The translations under genes and the position numbers were made by a program. The notes beneath the pieces are model-generated. The model was not told the origin of the DNA. It made no database searches and saw only the letters and a list, made by a program, of their open reading frames with translations. This document shows, in pieces, positions 1 to 10,777 of a stretch of DNA of 64,000 nt. Within the stretch, counting starts at the first letter, position 1, and every line of letters starts with the position of its first letter. Origin of the DNA: Parietichytrium sp. I65-24A (taxonomy: Eukaryota > Sar > Bigyra > Thraustochytrida > Thraustochytriidae); assembly GCA_012862575.1 (NCBI GenBank), contig BLSF01000005.1, forward strand, positions 558,001 through 622,000, given 5' to 3'.

Positions 1-1130
1 CGATGCGAAAACGTGTGGCGAAAAGACTTGAAGGCGCTGTCGAACTGAGAGCTCGCAAACGAGGGAAGAAAGACCTAGTCTAGTCTACACGTGCGATGTT
101 CCCGGCCTGTTGCGTGCTCACCAACAAGTGGCCTGTCTTCTCGGCTTGCAGGCTTGCACCTAAGCATCCTTCCTCTTCCAGTCTTCCAGCAGCCCTTCCT
201 CCTTCGAGCGCAGATTTGTGGCTTCCTCAAAGTCCTCAAAGATACGAATTGTTGCACGTAACTCTCTGCTGCCTGCCCCCATTTCGGTACTTGCGAGCTT
301 GCAGTGAGGGAAGCTCTTGGAGGGCAACTCTTCTTGCCTCCTCCTCCTTCTTCCTCTTCTTCTTCTTCTTCCTCTCCTTCGCGTGCGAGACGTATCGCGT
401 TCTGTAGCGCCACAGTTTCCTCTGTTCAGCTGTTCAGGACTTGACGAGTGGCGACCAGACGGGGAAGGAAGAAGTGAAACTAACAGAATAGGTTTGAGAT
501 CAGAGTGCGAGCAGCGAGCCGCACCGGCGATAGAGTACTGAGTACGGAGTCCGCCCCGAGGTTCTCATTGCTTCGCACCATATCATTTCTCTCGATGAGT
601 TCGAGTTGGAAAAACTTGGAGAGGCCTCTTGACTGTGCGAGTTGTTGCGCTCAAGCGCTGGTAGAGTGAGTGGTGCACGCCCCCCACAGCTCGAAGCGCC
701 ATTCGCGAACTTGATTCACGCATCATCTTTTTTCGAATACTCAGAGTCAGAAAGTTGAAATTTTATAATGCAAATTGAAATGGCTTGAAATGAAAGAAAT
801 GAACATGAAAAGCACTGCCAAAAGGTTCATAAGTCTGAGAGGGCATCTCCGAACGAGATGAGTCACCCACCTCCTCGAGTCCGGGCAAAAGAGCGCGGCG
901 GACCGGAAGAGCGCGATCCACTTCTCTGTCTGTGCCTGGGACGAAAGCTGATTTGCCAACGTACATCATCATTAAAAAAAACCATCATGATTGTCAGAGG
1001 CAAACCATCGAGAGCGTAGGTTAGTTATTTACACCAACTTTTTGTTTCGTGAAAGGTGAACACTATCGCAACCTGACTCGCATCGCCACGATACCATGGC
1101 GCTGACCTTCCTTTCTTTTTTGCCGGAATT

Positions 1131-1177
1131 GCCGGAAACGTAACCAACTCACTCCGATTGCAGCCGGAAACGTAACC
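1131..1177. repeat. 15-bp direct repeat containing CCGGAAACG
   Basis: GCCGGAAACGTAACC occurs at 1131-1145 and again, identically, at 1163-1177, separated by 17 bp. A shorter GCCGGAA lies just upstream of the first copy. It could be a paired protein-binding site or chance; no gene is recognised beside it. Confidence 0.5.
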
Positions 1178-2921
1178 TCCACTAAGCTCCGCGCGCAAAA
1201 CCAGTGTGGAGGATTTTGGGATGCCACACTTTGCCTCTCAAAATGCCACCAACAAACCCAGCCAGCCAGCCAGCCAACCCCAGCCGGCGTATGAGTATTG
1301 ACTGTGAGACTTGCTAGCTGAACACCAAGCTGGAGTGACTCGCGGCTCACGGCTCACGGCTCATGGCGTGGTGAAGCGATGGATGGGCAGATGATTTCAG
1401 TCCCTTCCAGTCTTCTCTCGCGAGCTCGACGTGATCACGAGCCTTCACCGCGCTTGTGGCACTTGCAAAAGCTTCGCAAGCTTTGCGCAAGCTTAAAGTC
1501 GAAAGAGGCACCTGGACAAAAAAGAAAGAAAGAAAGAATGAATGAATGAATGAAAGGGTTGATTGATCTCGGCCTCCATTCCCCTCTTCATTCCTGACTC
1601 CTGCGCAAAGAAAAGTCACGGCTGTTACGTAGTCTTTTGCCTCTCACTCACTCACCTCACACACCTCAAACCTCACTCACCAGTGAGAAGCTACTAGCTC
1701 GCTAGCTAGCCAGGGGGCCATGGGGGGACGGGTCGTCTCGCCTTACTCGCCTTTAAGCGGCCATAACGTATAAGCCACCTATATTTCCTTGGTCCGGAGG
1801 GGCGTAACGAACGAAAACGGTCTTTCACGGATGCTACAAGCAATTTTTCTTCTTTCTCCTTTCCTTCATTTTATTTTCATTTCAATTTTCGATCTGATTG
1901 AAATCAATCACAGCCAGAGTCATGAGCTCGTGGTTCACTCAGTGGTCTGCAAGCTTGTATTGTTTTTCAATGAAAAAGAACGAGTTTGTGAAAGCGTTTT
2001 CGGAGGTGAGATGACGAGGAAGATGCGAGACGAGATCGTAGATCGCAGATCACAAGAGCGCAAGAGCGGCAGAGGCTGATGGGGCTCCCGCGACTCAATC
2101 GGCCGGCCGCTTTGCCACAGTTGCCACAGCTTAGGAAAACCTCGTGGCGAGAGACAGAGAGAGAGAGGAAGATGATACGCTGCGCCAGCGTCGGCGATCT
2201 CTTATTAGCGCATCGTTCGTTCCACAGCGTGTGGCGTCCATGAGTTGGTTACACGCGAGCGCATGTCTCACGGGTCTTCCGGCGCCTAGGGCAGAGAAAG
2301 TGAAGCCAGGAAGCAAGGGGTGAAATGGGCGCTCGCGAAGCTCCGCAGGGATTCGAAAGAAAGTAAGAATGAATGAGCATGAATGAGCATGAGTAAAAGA
2401 ATGATCAAGTGAGTGAATGCAGGAGCATCTGAGATCTCGCATTTGACCCCGGGCATTTTGGGGCCGCTGGAGGATGAGAAATGAAAAGTGCACTCTCTCT
2501 GTTCAACTTGAGTTGTACTTTCACGTGGCCGGGCTATCATTCAATCCTAACTAAAAAACATTCCTTCGTTAAGATAACATAGCCCCCTCCTTCCAAAGTC
2601 CCCCATTGGCCACGGGTCAGGAGGCCGTGAATTGTAGCGCTTAGCGCTTGAATTGGTGAAAGTTGATTTAGAAAGGTCGTTCTTTGCGCACTTCCCCCCA
2701 ACTCAATGCGGAAGCCCCACTTCCCACTTTCCATTTCCCATTTTCACTGCCTCCAGAAACTCCAGAATGCAAGTCGTAGAATTAGAGACTCGCACTTTCC
2801 TGTCATTCCTGTCAATCCTGCCTGCAACCAGTTCTCGACCCAAACTCACTCAAACTCCCCTTCCCCTTCCCTTCATTTCTTCCCAGTTAGCAACCCCCCT
2901 TCTCCCTCCCTTCCTCCCTCA

Positions 2922-2947
2922 TCTCTCTCTCTCTCTCTCTCTCTCTC
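2922..2947. repeat. (CT)n microsatellite
   Basis: Thirteen uninterrupted CT dinucleotides lie inside a longer pyrimidine-rich tract that extends from about 2840 to 2970. Confidence 0.9.
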
Positions 2948-3261
2948 ACTCACTCTCTCCCCTTCCATGAAAGCACGCAGCCCATCTCCCAAGAACAAGT
3001 GTCAATTTGTTGAGCCTCTCCCTTTCTCCCTGCCTTCCTCTCTTGGTGTCTCCACCCTCCTTCTTCCTGCTCTCAATCCGAACAAAAAGATTGGAAGTAG
3101 TCCTTCTGATGTTCCCCCTCCCCCTATTGTTGTTATTGTTATTTTGTGGTTATTGCTGTTAAAAATAAACAAAAAAAAAGAAAACGTCAAGGCCACCCTT
3201 CTGTTGGATTGATCGATTGGGTTGATTCAATTTACAGTTCTAAAAAATAAAATGTTGATGA

Positions 3262-3303
3262 TGAGGAGTAGGAGGAGGGTGAGGAGGAGGAGGAGGAGGA
3301 GGA
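3262..3303. repeat. (GGA)n purine tract
   Basis: This is a GGA/GAG trinucleotide run in an all-purine context that continues into AAAGAGAGAGAAGG. It is the opposite strand bias to the pyrimidine tract about 350 bp upstream. Confidence 0.85.
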
Positions 3304-3646
3304 GAAAGAGAGAGAAGGTCGATGGCCCGGCGGGTAACGTCTCGCCAGTCTAAACATTAGCACTGCTCGCAAGTCCTCCGGGGCCAGCCGCCACTAGCAT
3401 CACATACAAGGAAACGCCTAACGCGAAAGGAGGAAATGGAAATGGAAGGTAAAAGGAAAAGTAAAGAAGCAAGGCCGGCGTGAGGCAGTTTTCGAAAAAA
3501 CCACTAGGATCCGCGGTAGTCTCCTCCTTCCCCTCTCAGCCTACAGCTAACCGCTACAATACCTGGTCTAAGGTTTACCGTGGGAGACACGTAATCATGG
3601 CGCTAAGATTCAGAGTTTTCAGTTGCGCTGAGAAGTGAGACAGACA

Positions 3647-3647
3647 G

Positions 3648-3678
<31 letters not shown>
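3647..3678. repeat. (GATA)n followed by (GA)n microsatellite
   Basis: About five GATA units run directly into six GA units. Confidence 0.9.
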
Positions 3679-3726
3679 CTGCAAAGTATAGCGAAATGAG
3701 ATGTTGAATTGACATATGAGAGCTTG

Positions 3727-3786
3727 GAGTTGCTGAAAGAGAAGGAGTTGCTGAAAGAGAAGGAGTTGCCGAAAGAGAAGGAGTTG
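3727..3786. repeat. 18-bp minisatellite, three copies
   Basis: The unit GAGTTGCTGAAAGAGAAG is present three times in tandem (3727-3744, 3745-3762, 3763-3780, one mismatch in the third), followed by a partial fourth. The 18-nt period keeps one frame open and would read as Glu/Leu/Lys repeats. I see no start, splice site or conserved sequence that would make it coding. Confidence 0.85.
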
Positions 3787-4167
3787 AAAGAGAGACAGGG
3801 AGACGGAGAGAGAGAGAGAGGTCGGCAATCAATCACAACGCAATCAATCACTTCGATCAGTTCAATCGTGCATCGTATCTGCGTCCAAGAGAGACGCTGC
3901 TCGGAAAGCGGCAGTCAGGAGGTGGCCTCCACAACGCGAAGAAGGAAGAGCGACGAATAGGACCGCGGACAGGAAAGAAGGAGACGCCAAAGGGCTGCTG
4001 AAGGGACTGTGAACAGAAAGAAAGTGTCTGGGGTTGGCGTCGGCGTTGGCGAAGCGGAGGGCTTGATTGATTCCGAATCAGGCTTGCGCGTCTATCTAGC
4101 AATCTATCCAGCAAGTGGCTTTGAGTCCGGAGGGCCACCCGCTCGCTGAGGTCGGGCGCTGCACCGA

Positions 4168-7100
4168 ATGGTCGTTCAAATGGCCAAGGGTACGGAGAAT
4201 CCGGAGCTGGTCAGTATGCTCCAAAAGTCCGTGGAGTCAAAGTGCCTCGATGGGCCAGTGGAGAGATACACCTCGAAATCACGGTTCTGTTACGATGAAG
4301 ACGATGAGGAGGTGATACCGGACTCCGGATCGGAGAGGGACTCGATTCGAGACGTTGAAGGCAGCACAAGCGCGTCCTCTGCCAGCTCTGACGGGGCCGA
4401 AGAGGTCGAAACGTTCGGTGAGATGGATTCAACCGCCTCGGACGGCGGCCTGAAAGAGACGCCCTATTTTCACATGTACCCTCTTCTCGTAGAAGTCGAG
4501 GATCAATCGTTGGATGCAGGGTTCTGCAGGAGTTGCACAGCGTTTGTGAGCGGCGTCATTGAAAATTACTGGGACAGGTTTGACTTTACTTTGCTGGCCT
4601 ATGCCTGCGACGGAAACACAAGCGAGAGGACAGAACTGCACAGGCTCTGCGTAGACCATAGCCTCACAATGATCACCCCTAGTTCTGGAGAGGACCAGGC
4701 GTTTTTTAACGTCCAGGTCTCTGGGCTCCGCCTTGGCGGCTGTAGATACCTATTCGACATTATCTGCGAGAGCAGCGGCAGGCTCGTCGCATCTTACCTC
4801 GACCAATGCGCAAGATACAAATCGCGCCCACTCACAAATCTTAAAACACTCCAACTTCCACCATCCGAGCCTCTAGCGGCCCGGTGTGTCAAAGCTAGCA
4901 GAGGCAGCCTTCAGATCATCTGGGATAAACCCGTGTGCAATGGAGGAAGTCCGATCTCGGAATACGTTGTCGAAGTGATCGCCTCCCGCTCTGGCGAGTC
5001 GATCTTGCAGAAGGTGAAATGTAGAAAGGCAAAGATTGTTCAGCTTCGCTCGGGGGAAGAGTACTCTGTCAGAATTTGTGCCATCAATAGTGCAATAGGC
5101 CAAGGGTTGTGGTCCGCAGTGCTCATTTGTTCGACGATCGCAGTCCCGCCTCCTGCACCGGGAACGCCCACTCCAATGTATAGAAATAGGGAAAGCGTAC
5201 AACTGTGCTGGTCTCCCTGCAGCTCCAAATTTGTAGTCAACAAATACATTTTGGAAGTTTCGAAAAGGTGCTCAGAGTGCCCAGAGCTCTTTGAAAATAA
5301 CACGAGCAGCTGCCTCACGACTCATCAGTATTCCGTGGCTTACCAAGGCGAGCGCACCTGCACCGAACTCTCAGACGTTCTGGAGCCTGGGACAGAATAC
5401 CTGGCTCGCGTTTTTGCGTCCAATAGCGCTGGGATTTCCCCTCCCTCCGCTCTTGCTGTTCTAAGAACGCTTGATAGTGTCCCAGCCGCTCCGACGCCGC
5501 CTTTAGCGGTGATCAAGCCAAGTTCGACTAGCGATCCAGATGTGGTTCCATTCACTGCCCCCGCATTTGAATCCGTGGAATTGTCTTGGAGTGCAAGCGA
5601 TGCAACAAACTTTGCCCTGGAAATCAGAAAAAGGAAGCGATCAAAGCTCAAGAGGTCGGAATTTGAAGTCGTCTATACTGGCACTGAGCAGCAGTGTGCT
5701 GTAAACTGCTTCAAACCCGGCGCCACCTACTTTATTCGTGCTCTTGCGAGGAATTCATGTGGGTGGAGCAACCCTAGTGGTGAAACGGTGATCACAATGG
5801 AAGCCCTGCGACCTGGAAGCCCCGAGTCGCCGCCGACTGTGGTTGCGGCCGATACGCGCACGAGGAAATTGGAAGTGGAATGGAATCCGCTACAGAGTGG
5901 TGCCAAGAACGGAGCGGACATCCTTGGCTATGCAGTTTATGCTCGCCTTGTGGAGCACGGTGTGCCTCACAGTCAGTCGAGCCTGCGACAATGCTCCCAG
6001 GAAGTACCTTTCATCTCCAAACTAGTGGAGCGTCAGCTCGCTGCACACAGCGGTTCCCAGCCTGATTATGTCGATGTCGCCGTAGGTGGGGCATTCGATT
6101 CGTTCAACTGGGTGTCCAGCCAGTGGGATGTCGTGCGCGTCGAAAGCGTAGAAAAGCATGGTTCGGAAACCTTTTATTCTGTTTCTTCCATTTCCGAAGA
6201 CGGCCAGCATAGGACCTGGCTCGCACCTGGGGCCGCACTCTTGCCCCGCTTTGAAAGCGGAGACGAATGTGTGGTGCTTGACGTTGGGTCTGGCTCGTTC
6301 AAGTCCGCGATTATCTCAGCGCCAACCTCTGCAGGCTACATGGTCAACTTCGCGGGGTCGGGCGAAGCTTCGGTCGACTGTTGTCAAGTGACTGTGGGTT
6401 GTGTTCGCAGGGCCGGCGACCCTTGGTTCCGCAATTCTCCAACGGATTCGGCAGGTCTAGATATGGACAACCGAAGCATCTGCTCGAGTACATCATACTC
6501 CTCCTCAAACTCACTTGGAGAGCAGTTGTCGTCAAGACGCTGGGTCCAAGTGCTCCGGACGTTCGGTCAAAGCACCCTCTGCGGAGTGACTGCTCCGATT
6601 CCGCGCGGCGTGAACGTGGAATTAGCGTATGCTGCCATAAATTGTAAGGGAGTCGGCAGCCTGAGCCCGGTGCAGCAGTCTTTTAGCCTGGGCCAGTCGT
6701 ATCTCCCGAGGCCATCAAAACCCCTCATCAAGGCCGTAGAGGCCACCAAGGTTGTGCTGACCATCGAGCCATTCAAGCCCGATGTCGGTGTAGAGGGTTG
6801 GCAGGTATCATTTGCAGAATGCAATGTCAAGACTCATCCACTTCTTGGGGCCAATCAAGTGGAGGCAGCTGTCCAGATCGAAGCTTTCCGGGAGTTAGGA
6901 ACTCTGTCCGACAGACATCTCTCTGTGGAGGACGGGGCCATCTGTCTTACCGTGCAGATCCCCAAGAAGGCACAGGGCTTCGCCTACAGAGTGCGGGCCG
7001 TCTCCCGCGACCGAGTAGGACCGTGGTCTGACCCGGTGGCTTGCAAAGCTGCAAACACTGCTCCCCAAGCCCCGGAATTCGTCGATGTTGATAAGGAAGG

Positions 7101-8217
7101 GCAGATTTGCTGGGGCAATCCCGTTTCCTCCGGAGGGTCAGAGGTCACGGGCTATCATGTGGAGCTCAAGTCCACGCGTTCCACGGAGGTTATTGCTTTG
7201 ACCAAGTCGTCCCGGTCCTTTTACATCCCAAAGCAACAGCCTGGAAGTCTTGTGCGTGTCCGCGTTCGAGCAAGCAGTATTGTCGGTGAGGGTGACTACT
7301 CAGGCGTTGTAGACTGGAGAGTGCCATCTGAGGCACCGTGCGACCCTTCCAAGCCTAAGCTTGTATCCGCTGGCCACTCATGGGTAAAATGTAGGTGGAC
7401 TGAACCCGTGTTTGATGGCGGGGATGCCATCACCCATTATGAATTGGAGCGAGTCAAGCTTAGCGAGGAGGGCTGCGCCAAAGTCCTTACAGACTCCGAT
7501 GTCGCCTCGTTGGACATGGCTACCCTCGAAACTCAAACTCTGCCTTCTCCTCGAGCGCAGATCAAAGGGCTTTCATCCAACTCTAGCTACGCTGTTCGAG
7601 TGAGGGCGTTAAACACTGTCGGCCCGAGCGGCTTCTCATCATGGTCCGTTTTTCGAACTGAGTCGCAACCAATTCTTGCTCCGAGCGGCTTGAGGGTTGT
7701 CAGCTTGAACCCACTTAGAATTGCCTGGAACGCACTGAATACCGAGGCGGCCGCGGAGGTGGAATATCAAATTCATGTTGCGTCAAGTCCAGAGCTTGAC
7801 ACAAAATCGAGACCTCGGGCAGCAAGCTTCCAGATGCATCGAGTCACCTCCTCCACCGATTGTGAATTGCCCTCCGTAGTGCAAGGGACCTTATACTCTT
7901 TCAAAGTGTGTGCTGTTGTTCAAGGCAAGCCAGGGCCGTTCTCGCCAACATTCTCCGTTCTTTGCCCACGAGAGCAAGAAGCTTCCGAGTGCCCGGCTCC
8001 TCTTGACACGAGTGTTGACTCGAACGTCTTAGATGCTGCTGCTCAATCTCCACAGAACGCTGCCAAGCTCGTCAAAGCATCTATGGCTCTAAAATTGCGA
8101 CAAATGCCTTGGTATCGGCGGCACCCTGTTGTAGCAGCCACAATGCTGGGGGTTTTGATCGCCATTTTCGCGTTCTTGTTTTCTTTTTCTGCTCAACGCG
8201 AAGAAGAGTTTTTGTAA
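4168..8217 (+). CDS. FNDC3-like multi-fibronectin-III protein with C-terminal membrane anchor
   Basis: The product is a single-exon 1,349-residue protein. An acidic N-terminus (about residues 45-80) precedes a chain of about eight fibronectin type III modules beginning near residues 231, 330, 440, 548, 845, 964, 1057 and 1166, recognised by repeated W, Y/R-A and SAxG-type strand motifs. The fourth module is interrupted by about 250 residues that include a Tudor-like stretch near 693-742. A hydrophobic segment at about 1319-1340, followed by a short acidic tail, fits a tail anchor with the body in the cytosol. This architecture matches animal FNDC3A/B, membrane proteins of unclear molecular function. 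The start is the first in-frame ATG at 4168; a second in-frame ATG lies at 4180. FNDC3 orthology is inferred from architecture, not alignment. Confidence 0.8.
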   Translation: MVVQMAKGTENPELVSMLQKSVESKCLDGPVERYTSKSRFCYDEDDEEVIPDSGSERDSIRDVEGSTSASSASSDGAEEVETFGEMDSTASDGGLKETPYFHMYPLLVEVEDQSLDAGFCRSCTAFVSGVIENYWDRFDFTLLAYACDGNTSERTELHRLCVDHSLTMITPSSGEDQAFFNVQVSGLRLGGCRYLFDIICESSGRLVASYLDQCARYKSRPLTNLKTLQLPPSEPLAARCVKASRGSLQIIWDKPVCNGGSPISEYVVEVIASRSGESILQKVKCRKAKIVQLRSGEEYSVRICAINSAIGQGLWSAVLICSTIAVPPPAPGTPTPMYRNRESVQLCWSPCSSKFVVNKYILEVSKRCSECPELFENNTSSCLTTHQYSVAYQGERTCTELSDVLEPGTEYLARVFASNSAGISPPSALAVLRTLDSVPAAPTPPLAVIKPSSTSDPDVVPFTAPAFESVELSWSASDATNFALEIRKRKRSKLKRSEFEVVYTGTEQQCAVNCFKPGATYFIRALARNSCGWSNPSGETVITMEALRPGSPESPPTVVAADTRTRKLEVEWNPLQSGAKNGADILGYAVYARLVEHGVPHSQSSLRQCSQEVPFISKLVERQLAAHSGSQPDYVDVAVGGAFDSFNWVSSQWDVVRVESVEKHGSETFYSVSSISEDGQHRTWLAPGAALLPRFESGDECVVLDVGSGSFKSAIISAPTSAGYMVNFAGSGEASVDCCQVTVGCVRRAGDPWFRNSPTDSAGLDMDNRSICSSTSYSSSNSLGEQLSSRRWVQVLRTFGQSTLCGVTAPIPRGVNVELAYAAINCKGVGSLSPVQQSFSLGQSYLPRPSKPLIKAVEATKVVLTIEPFKPDVGVEGWQVSFAECNVKTHPLLGANQVEAAVQIEAFRELGTLSDRHLSVEDGAICLTVQIPKKAQGFAYRVRAVSRDRVGPWSDPVACKAANTAPQAPEFVDVDKEGQICWGNPVSSGGSEVTGYHVELKSTRSTEVIALTKSSRSFYIPKQQPGSLVRVRVRASSIVGEGDYSGVVDWRVPSEAPCDPSKPKLVSAGHSWVKCRWTEPVFDGGDAITHYELERVKLSEEGCAKVLTDSDVASLDMATLETQTLPSPRAQIKGLSSNSSYAVRVRALNTVGPSGFSSWSVFRTESQPILAPSGLRVVSLNPLRIAWNALNTEAAAEVEYQIHVASSPELDTKSRPRAASFQMHRVTSSTDCELPSVVQGTLYSFKVCAVVQGKPGPFSPTFSVLCPREQEASECPAPLDTSVDSNVLDAAAQSPQNAAKLVKASMALKLRQMPWYRRHPVVAATMLGVLIAIFAFLFSFSAQREEEFL

Positions 8218-9048
8218 ACTGTCACAATGTCGCCTGTGTTGCACTTGTGCTTCGCATTTAGACTGATCACCGCGCGTTGCCACCACGCATGGTGGCCGAA
8301 ACCCAGGTTGCGTTCTTTTCCTTTTGTAATAGATCCATTTTTCTTTAAGCCTCAACTGTAAATTAATTATCCTGTCTACTAGCGCTCTTCATTGCGTTCT
8401 TCACAACGCTCCGAGCAAGCGGGGCCGGCGTCACTTCGAGCAGTTTGGAGAAAGTAGTTCTAACAGTAGTTCGACTTCTTCGCCGATTGACCTAATCGAG
8501 TTCGTCACCACCGTGCGGCTGTCGGGCCCAGAGTACTAACAACTAGTATCATCGCTCGGAATACTCGGTTCGAATGTTCGAATCGAGACTTGCAAAACAA
8601 AACTGTGATCGTGTCCAATCGCACATTATGTATCATGATCGACACACCCAAGCAGAAAAACGATCGGTGAACGTGACAAGAACTTGCTGACAATCATGAT
8701 AATGATGACATTGATGACATGATGATCCCATTTGTCATCCCCATGACTCCGTTCACCGCTCCAGTGCCAGTGAGACTATGGGAGCCTACCGACTCGCAGG
8801 ATAGTTTTGTGATACTCGAGTACTTGCCCTCTCCTTGAGTTACTGAGCACCGTATTATTCCCATTATACCACTACTCAGCCTCATTGGTGTTACTTTCGA
8901 TAAAGTGACACAGACTTTTGACATCAAGAGCGAGCAAGCAAGAGGATAGAGAAGCTGAGCAGAGTAAAGCAAAGCAAAGCAAAGTAAAGCAAAGCAAAGT
9001 AAAGCAGAGCAGAGCAGAGCGGAGGTTGTTGACATTCAGAGAGGAAGG
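8218..9048. other. Intergenic region and leader of the aminotransferase gene
   Basis: I see no gene here. The last 90 bp before the next start is dominated by a pentanucleotide repeat. Upstream is AT-rich DNA with several TGATGACAT-like words around 8690-8730. Confidence 0.6.
8959..9020. repeat. (AAAGC/AGAGC)n pentanucleotide array in a 5' leader
   Basis: About twelve tandem 5-nt units vary between AAAGC, AAAGT and AGAGC. They end 29 bp before the proposed start codon at 9049. An all-open frame runs through the array, but its Lys/Gln/Ser composition is a product of the repeat. Confidence 0.85.
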
Positions 9049-10489
9049 ATGGCAGAAGAAGCAGTGTTTGGAGTTATTGAGCGTAAGTGCGGGGTTGTTG
9101 CTTGGGTGCTTGCATGGACTGCTGGCTGGGCGGGTTGGAGTCGGAAGGGGTGGCGTTGATGATATATGTGATGATGGTGCTGATGATGATGTTTGTGTCT
9201 TGTTTGGTCTTGATTGTGGGATGCGGGCGGCAGCGTCGGCGTGCGCGAACAGGACGGTGAACCCGATCAGGAAGATTGTTCAGTCTCTGCAGGTGCCAAA
9301 GAGGGAGGATGGAAAACAGGCGATTCCGCTCTCGATTGGAGACCCGACCGTGTTCGGGAACTTGAATGCCCCGCAAGTACTGGTGCAAGCCATTCAGAAA
9401 GCCGTCGGGGATTACAGCGGCACCCACGGATACAAGCATAGCGCTGGAATGGAGACTGCCCGTGCAGCCATCGCGGCTCGCCATGGAAAGATGTCTGGAA
9501 GAGATATTCACATTGACGATATCGTGATTTGCAGCGGGTGCTCGGGAGCCATCGAGATCACCATCAAGGTTCTCTGCAGCGAGGGCGACAACATTCTTGT
9601 TCCACAACCGGGCTTTAGCTTGTACGAGACGATCGGAACCAGCAACGGAGTGGATTCAAAGTACTATCCGCTCGTGCCAGAGAGGTCTTGGGAGGTCGAT
9701 CTCGCAGCTATGGAAGCGCAGATCGACTCTAAGACCAAAGCTATCGTAGTGAACAACCCTTCCAATCCTTGTGGAAGCGTGTATTCCAAGGAGCACTTGT
9801 TGGACATCATCAAAATTGCCGAGAAACACCGCGTGCCAATCATCGCAGACGAAATCTACGGCAACATCGTGTTCAAGGGGAACGAGTTCTTCCCGATGGC
9901 AAGCTTGACTCGGAAAGTACCTATAATCGAAGTCGGAGGAATTGCCAAAGAGTTTCTTGTTCCGGGCTTCCGTATCGGCTGGCTCATCATGTACGACGCC
10001 CCTGCAACTGACAGTAAAGAAAATGTGAACACCGCTTTCGGGCTCATCAAGGCTGGAGCAGCTCGCCTCAGCCAGATCCTCCTCGGACCAACCTCGATCG
10101 TCCAAGCAGCTTTGCCAACCATCCTGGACCCAAAGGCAGGCAGCGAAGAAGAAAAGCAACTTGAGCAGTTTCACAAGGAGACCCTGGAGCAGCTCGAGGA
10201 CAATGCCAGCTTCCTGGCAGAGAGATTGCAGAAGATCCCCGGTATCAAGGTCATCGTGCCGCAGGGTGCCATGTACGTAATGATTGGACTCGCAGATGAC
10301 AAGATGGACGATGTCACCTTTGCGCAAAAGCTAGTCCAGGAGGAATCTGTCATATTGTTGCCTGGTACATGCTTTGGCATGAAAGGATTCTTGCGCATCG
10401 TATTTTGCGCCCCAAAGGATGTGCTTGAGGATGCTTGCGCTCGTATTGAGCAGTTTTGCCATCGACACAACCTCACCGGTGGCAACTAA
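9049..10489 (+). CDS. Tyrosine aminotransferase-like PLP enzyme (two exons)
   Basis: The gene reads as join(9049..9082, 9234..10489), 429 residues, the usual length for tyrosine/nicotianamine aminotransferases. The enzyme transfers the amino group of tyrosine or a related amino acid to 2-oxoglutarate using pyridoxal phosphate. Visible features are the N-terminal NPIRKIV motif, the NNPSNPCG loop, the ADEIY motif and the Schiff-base lysine at residue 250 in GGIAKEF, followed by PGFRIGW. The frame is open upstream to 8918, but that extension would encode repeat sequence. A GTAAGT donor at 9083 and a CAG acceptor ending at 9233 instead join an 11-codon first exon (starting MAEEAVFG) to the conserved domain. 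Substrate is inferred from family resemblance; a broader aromatic or alanine-type specificity is possible. Confidence 0.88.
9083..9233 (+). other. Intron of the aminotransferase gene
   Basis: This is a 151-bp intron beginning GTAAGTGC and ending GGCGGCAG. It splits a proline codon after its first base. Splicing removes repeat-like residues between the leader and the NPIR motif, which supports the call. Confidence 0.75.
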
Positions 10490-10777
10490 GATTTAGGAAA
10501 ACGAAACAGCACTGCTCAAACGCATTTGAATGGCTTTCTCGCATTTCAGCCTCAACGGCGCACGAAAGGCGCGCAAAAGAAATTTGATAACATTAGGAAA
10601 GAATAAGGGACAAATCGAATTTTGCAGCCAGACAAAGTAGTTTTGCTTGCATTTTGGAAACTTTCATGATGAAACGGCCCGAAATATCGACTGCGACGGA
10701 GCAAAATATGTTTTTAATGAAGGTTTCACAACTCATATCCAATAAGCGGAAGTCACTTGCGCGCATCGCCATAGCCC

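Larger units (their letters stand above)
1..4167. other. Long gene-free, low-complexity 5' region
   Basis: No reading frame here looks like protein. The longer open frames are made of simple repeats or have unstructured composition, and I see no convincing chain of exons. The stretch contains CT, GGA and GATA microsatellites, an 18-bp minisatellite, a (GCCA)n run near 1257-1274 and a (GAAT)n run near 1536-1552. The right part is presumably the promoter and leader of the gene starting at 4168. A short or intron-rich gene could still be hidden. Confidence 0.6.

Noticed and set aside
8918-9233. N-terminal extension of the aminotransferase reading frame
   Set aside because: The frame is open but encodes repeat-derived Lys/Gln/Ser and then residues unrelated to the family. 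A GTAAGT/CAG intron gives a better protein start.
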